Shown: positions 60,901 through 64,000 of the stretch, in pieces
How positions within the stretch are numbered: the stretch's first letter is position 1
Layout: each line of letters opens with the position of its first letter
Source: Nepenthes gracilis
Lineage: Eukaryota; Streptophyta; Magnoliopsida; Caryophyllales; Nepenthaceae
Reading direction: 5' to 3'
DNA: 64,000 nucleotides
Assembly (NCBI GenBank): GCA_033239525.1
Contig: BSYO01000024.1
Span: 8,331,991 to 8,395,990, forward strand
Notes under the pieces: generated by a model
Told to the model about the DNA's origin: nothing
What the model saw: the letters and a program-made list of their open reading frames with translations, nothing else
Databases searched by the model: none
Translations under genes and position numbers: made by a program

Positions 60901-61155
60901 CCAATACTCACAAGAGAGAGAGAAAAACAACCATTTTCTTATGTTAGTTTAAACAGCAACATCAAGAAACCTGATAAACAAATCATATGTCGACTGTGAG
61001 TTATGTCATCACTAAATAAATTTCTTCGGATGTCTACTGAAATGCTGCATTAAAGATTTCATAAATGTGCATTTCTAATATTCATAAACATATTACATGC
61101 AGATTGTTACTACGGAGATGTTCACTTTAGTTCTACATTCAAAGTTCCTTAAATG

Positions 61156-61353
61156 TTAATATCTAATATTCATCAAACATATTGCATTAAAATAATCTAG
61201 TAGAATATCTGGAAAACTTTTCCTCTCCAAATCTTCACAATCTAAATGGAAGCAATATAATGATAGACTATCACCAAGAACCACTACTCCGTCTGAGATA
61301 TGCCTCAAAAAATTAGCAAAGAGGGGATGGCACTCAACATAGTGAGGCAGAAC
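61156..61353 (-). other. Unassigned exon-like reading frame
   Basis: The minus strand has an excellent acceptor context (TTAATGTTTTCAG|GTTCTG) followed by 65 open codons to a TAA. The peptide begins VLPHYVECHPLFANFLRHIS and continues with DGVVVLGDSLSLYCFHLDCE before a Lys/Phe-rich end. Composition is that of a soluble globular protein and unlike the retrotransposon remnants on both sides. There is no in-frame ATG. The protein family is not recognised. It could be an exon of a host gene whose other exons lie outside or were destroyed, or an upstream exon of the PAP2_C gene, although the sequence does not resemble that family. Confidence 0.35.
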
Positions 61354-61720
61354 CTGAAAACATTAATCAGAGCCAGGAAAGAAAAAGAAGCTGAAAACTA
61401 GAAGAGAAGAAACTTGTCAAATCAAGAGAAGCTTTTGTTGAGGATAAGAACTTTGAAGACATTAACAAAGCCAAAAAATCCATTCCTCATGACAATGCCG
61501 CCTAGATAACACGGATTCGATGCCATTGACACCGTCACCGACTCAAGTTGAGGATATTGTTCGAGGTGCTTAAGGAGATAATGAAGGCCATAATATTCCT
61601 ACCTTTGATGATGTAGATGATGACCATGACAATGCTTATGATGATGCTCATATGATGCCCCCAATCCTAAGCCAACCATCCCACTCTAATGATACGTGAA
61701 AGATTGACATCTTTCCATTC
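61354..61720. other. Boundary region of copia 2
   Basis: Purine-rich sequence, then GATGATGTAGATGATGACCA-type Asp codon runs (61600-61660), which resemble the acidic linker before RT in Tork-group copia elements. The 5' limit of copia 2 is not defined. Confidence 0.4.
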
Positions 61721-61729
61721 GTCTATCAA

Positions 61730-63460
61730 TTGATGAGTATGTGTTGCTTAATGATAGCAAAAAGTCGGGATACTTTGAAGAAGCAATGGAAAATAAGTAA
61801 AAGGAGTGGTTGAATGCTATGCAAGATGATATGACACTTTGTATGAGAATCACATTGTCGAGGTGGTAAAGTTACTTAAGGGAAAACAGACACTCAAGAA
61901 CAAGTAGGTGTATTGATTGAAGTCCGATGAGGACAATCTGCAACCTAGTAACAACATAAGGTTGGTTGTCAAGGGTTTCAATTTGTGAAAGGACATTGAT
62001 TTTGAGATCTTCTCTCCCATGGTGAAAATGCCCTCCATTAGAGTGGTTCCCAGTTTGGCAGCCTATATTGATCTTGAAGTACAGCAACTTGATGTGCAAA
62101 TGGCATTCCTTAATGGTGACTTAGAAGAGAAAATCTACATGGGGTAACTGGAAAGATTCAAAGTTAAGAGGAAAGAGCATATAATATACTGATTGAAGAA
62201 GAGCCTCTACATACTTAAGCAAGCCCATAAGCAATGGTATAATAAGTTCATATCCATCATGGTGGAGCAAGACTACCAGAATAGGACTCTGAACCATTGT
62301 GTGCTTGTGCAAAAGTTCTCGAGAGGAGACTTTATAATCCTCTTGTTCTATATTGACTATTTGCTCATTGTTGGAAGGAATGCATACAAAATTAATGAGG
62401 TGAAGAACAAATTGAGAATATCTTTTGCCATGAAAGACTTGTGAATAGTAAAATAAATTCTTGGCATAATAAATTTTCACAATGAGAAGAAGCTATGGAT
62501 GTCTCAAGACAGCTACATTAAGAAAGTGCTTCAATGCTTCAACATGGAGTAGTCCAAACCAGTTACTACTCTCATCACCAATCACTTCAAGTTATGTGCA
62601 CAGCAAAGTTTTTCCACCGGAGGAGAGGTAGAGATCAGAAGGGCTCTTTAAAATTTACAGTTGGTAGTTTAATGTACATAATGATGTGTACAAGGCCAAA
62701 TATTGCACACATAAGGAGTTACGGTTAGACAACTCCTTTCCAATTCCAAAAAGGAACATTGTTTCATGGTGAAATGGATTCTCATACATCTCCAAGATAC
62801 TTCTAGAGTATGTTTGTGCTTTGGAAAAGATAAACCCACTTTGGTTGGGTTAACGAATGCTAATATAGCGGGCAACATTGACTCTCGACAGTCTATGCCA
62901 AAATATTTGATAAAGTTTGCGGGAAGAACTATATCTTGGTAATTGCGGTTGCAAAAATGCACGTACTCTCTAACATCTACGCTGAATTCATTGCGGTAAC
63001 AGAAACAAGTAAAAAGATGTTATGGATGAAGAAATTAATTCATAAACTTGGCTTTAAGCAATAGCAATATATATTGCTTTATGATAATTTAAGTGTGATT
63101 CACCTTTACAAAAACTCATCATTTCATTCTAGATTAACGCTTATTGATGTGAGACATCATTAAGTGAGGAATGCATTTAATTTGAAGCTATTAATGCTAG
63201 ACAAAATCAAGACAGACAATAATAGGTAGAACATGATGACAAAACCAATGCAAATAGGAAATTTTGAAGTATGTCAAGACATTATCGGAATGATGTTGCC
63301 CCCACAAGGTTATGAGAGAAAGTTTGTTAAGATAGGTTATTCCCTTACGAATCTCATACTCAATATCGATACAAATTTTTCTATTCACATCCAAATTGCA
63401 TGGAGCTTCATGGGAGGATCATTTGAAGCATGCTCGAGCAAATGAAATCTTCACCAAGTA
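61730..63460 (+). pseudogene. Truncated copia retrotransposon 2 (RVT_2 and RNase H)
   Basis: Almost continuous plus-strand homology with many stops: LLNDSKKSGYFEEAMEN (61748), KEWLNAMQDDM, LKSDEDNLQPSNNIRLVVKG, FSPMVKMPSIRVVPSLAAY, LDVQMAFLNGDLEEKIYMG, KKSLYILKQAHKQWYNKF, then FIILLFYIDYLLIVGRN at about 62329-62380, where the catalytic YVDD is YIDY. Next come FTVGSLMYIMMCTRPNIAH and the RNase H parts KWILIHLQDTSRVCLCFGK, NIAGNIDSRQSMPKYL and FAGRTISW. Motif style is Tork/Tnt1-like. Gag, protease and integrase are missing. The lost second Asp and more than ten stops make it inactive. Confidence 0.88.
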
Positions 63461-64000
63461 GTGGGGAAGGCACCTGACTCATGCATGATTGGCTACTATG
63501 TGCATTTGGGATAGAAATGACACACTCGATATGCATATGAAGAGACACACATGCGTGGATTTTAGTGGCATTTGTGTTGATGCATTCCTAAAGATTGCAT
63601 ATGCATGGGATGCTGGCAGGAAACACGCTTGAAGCGCACCTGTAGGGTGCACATGCGTGGTCCAAAAATCCTACTTGAACTTGATGCGCACAAGACATTG
63701 TTGCTTATATAAATGCTCTATGCAATTTTTAGAGCATTAAGTGTGAGTTTTAAAACACAATCTGGACACCAACTAGATAGAGAAAGAGAGAAGAAGAAGA
63801 AGAAGATATTCACCAGTCGTTTAAGCTTCGAATATTATTTCAATTTTCAGCATACTTGACAACATTGTTCTACCTACAGTTTAGAGTATTTTATTCGTGG
63901 TATTTATCTTGTTTTCTCTCTTGTCATTCTTTGCTTGGTTTTCCAACATTGTGGTGAATTGAAGGTGATGTTGGTAAGTTGGGTAACCAAACTAGTATTT
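63461..64000 (+). mobile_element. Probable 3' LTR of copia 2, cut by the window end
   Basis: The region follows the RNase H end directly. It contains a TATA-like CTTATATAAATGC at about 63701 and an (AGA)n run at about 63790-63810, as expected for a copia LTR promoter and leader. The TG start was not fixed, and the end lies outside the window. Confidence 0.45.

Noticed and set aside
1..64000. tRNA, rRNA or organelle-derived insertions
   Set aside because: No cloverleaf-like A/B box pair, rRNA core or plastid/mitochondrial gene was recognised by eye; a tRNAscan-SE or Infernal run would be needed to exclude small RNAs.

Overview
The window is nuclear DNA of a flowering plant. The evidence is GT-AG spliced genes, an ASR (abscisic acid, stress, ripening) gene, a plant PAP2_C/sphingomyelin-synthase-like gene, and dense plant retrotransposons (Ty3/gypsy Tat-like, Ty1/copia, TRIM, LINE) in AT-rich DNA. 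The taxon cannot be resolved further. Only two host genes are clear, both on the minus strand: an apparently intact two-exon ASR gene (18116-19399) and the last four exons of a PAP2_C family gene (51357-53417). One further exon-like reading frame (61156-61353, minus) is unassigned.

Layout. 1-6.1 kb: eroded copia pieces, all minus strand, including two near-identical LTR/PBS/gag-start fragments (3207-3943 and 5221-6077). 6.3-16.7 kb: an old tandem duplication. Unit A carries a 2.96-kb solo LTR and unit B carries a TRIM; each unit serves as the empty site for the other's insertion. 16.7-23.8 kb: ASR gene and AT-rich spacer. 23.8-34.1 kb: a Tat-like element on the plus strand with two LTRs, a PBS, a damaged gag and an antisense extra ORF but no recognisable pol, itself split by a 2.56-kb solo LTR. 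35.08-47.02 kb: a second, complete but dead Tat-like element on the minus strand with 5-bp target duplications, gag-pol, an antisense extra ORF and two tandem arrays of 43 and 37 bp. 47.0-51.3 kb: AT-rich spacer, a 151-bp tandem duplication and the 3' end of a LINE. 51.4-53.4 kb: PAP2_C gene, with a probable third solo LTR (53454-56935) just upstream of its first visible exon. 57-64 kb: two truncated plus-strand copia elements.

No operon-like or pathway-linked gene set is present. The main points of interest are (i) the antisense extra ORF shared by two Tat-like elements, one of which has lost pol; (ii) a 37-bp array in exact register inside a retrotransposon 3' region; (iii) reciprocal empty sites in the tandem duplication; and (iv) the LTR abutting a splice acceptor. 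All identifications were made by eye from translated motifs; no database search was run.
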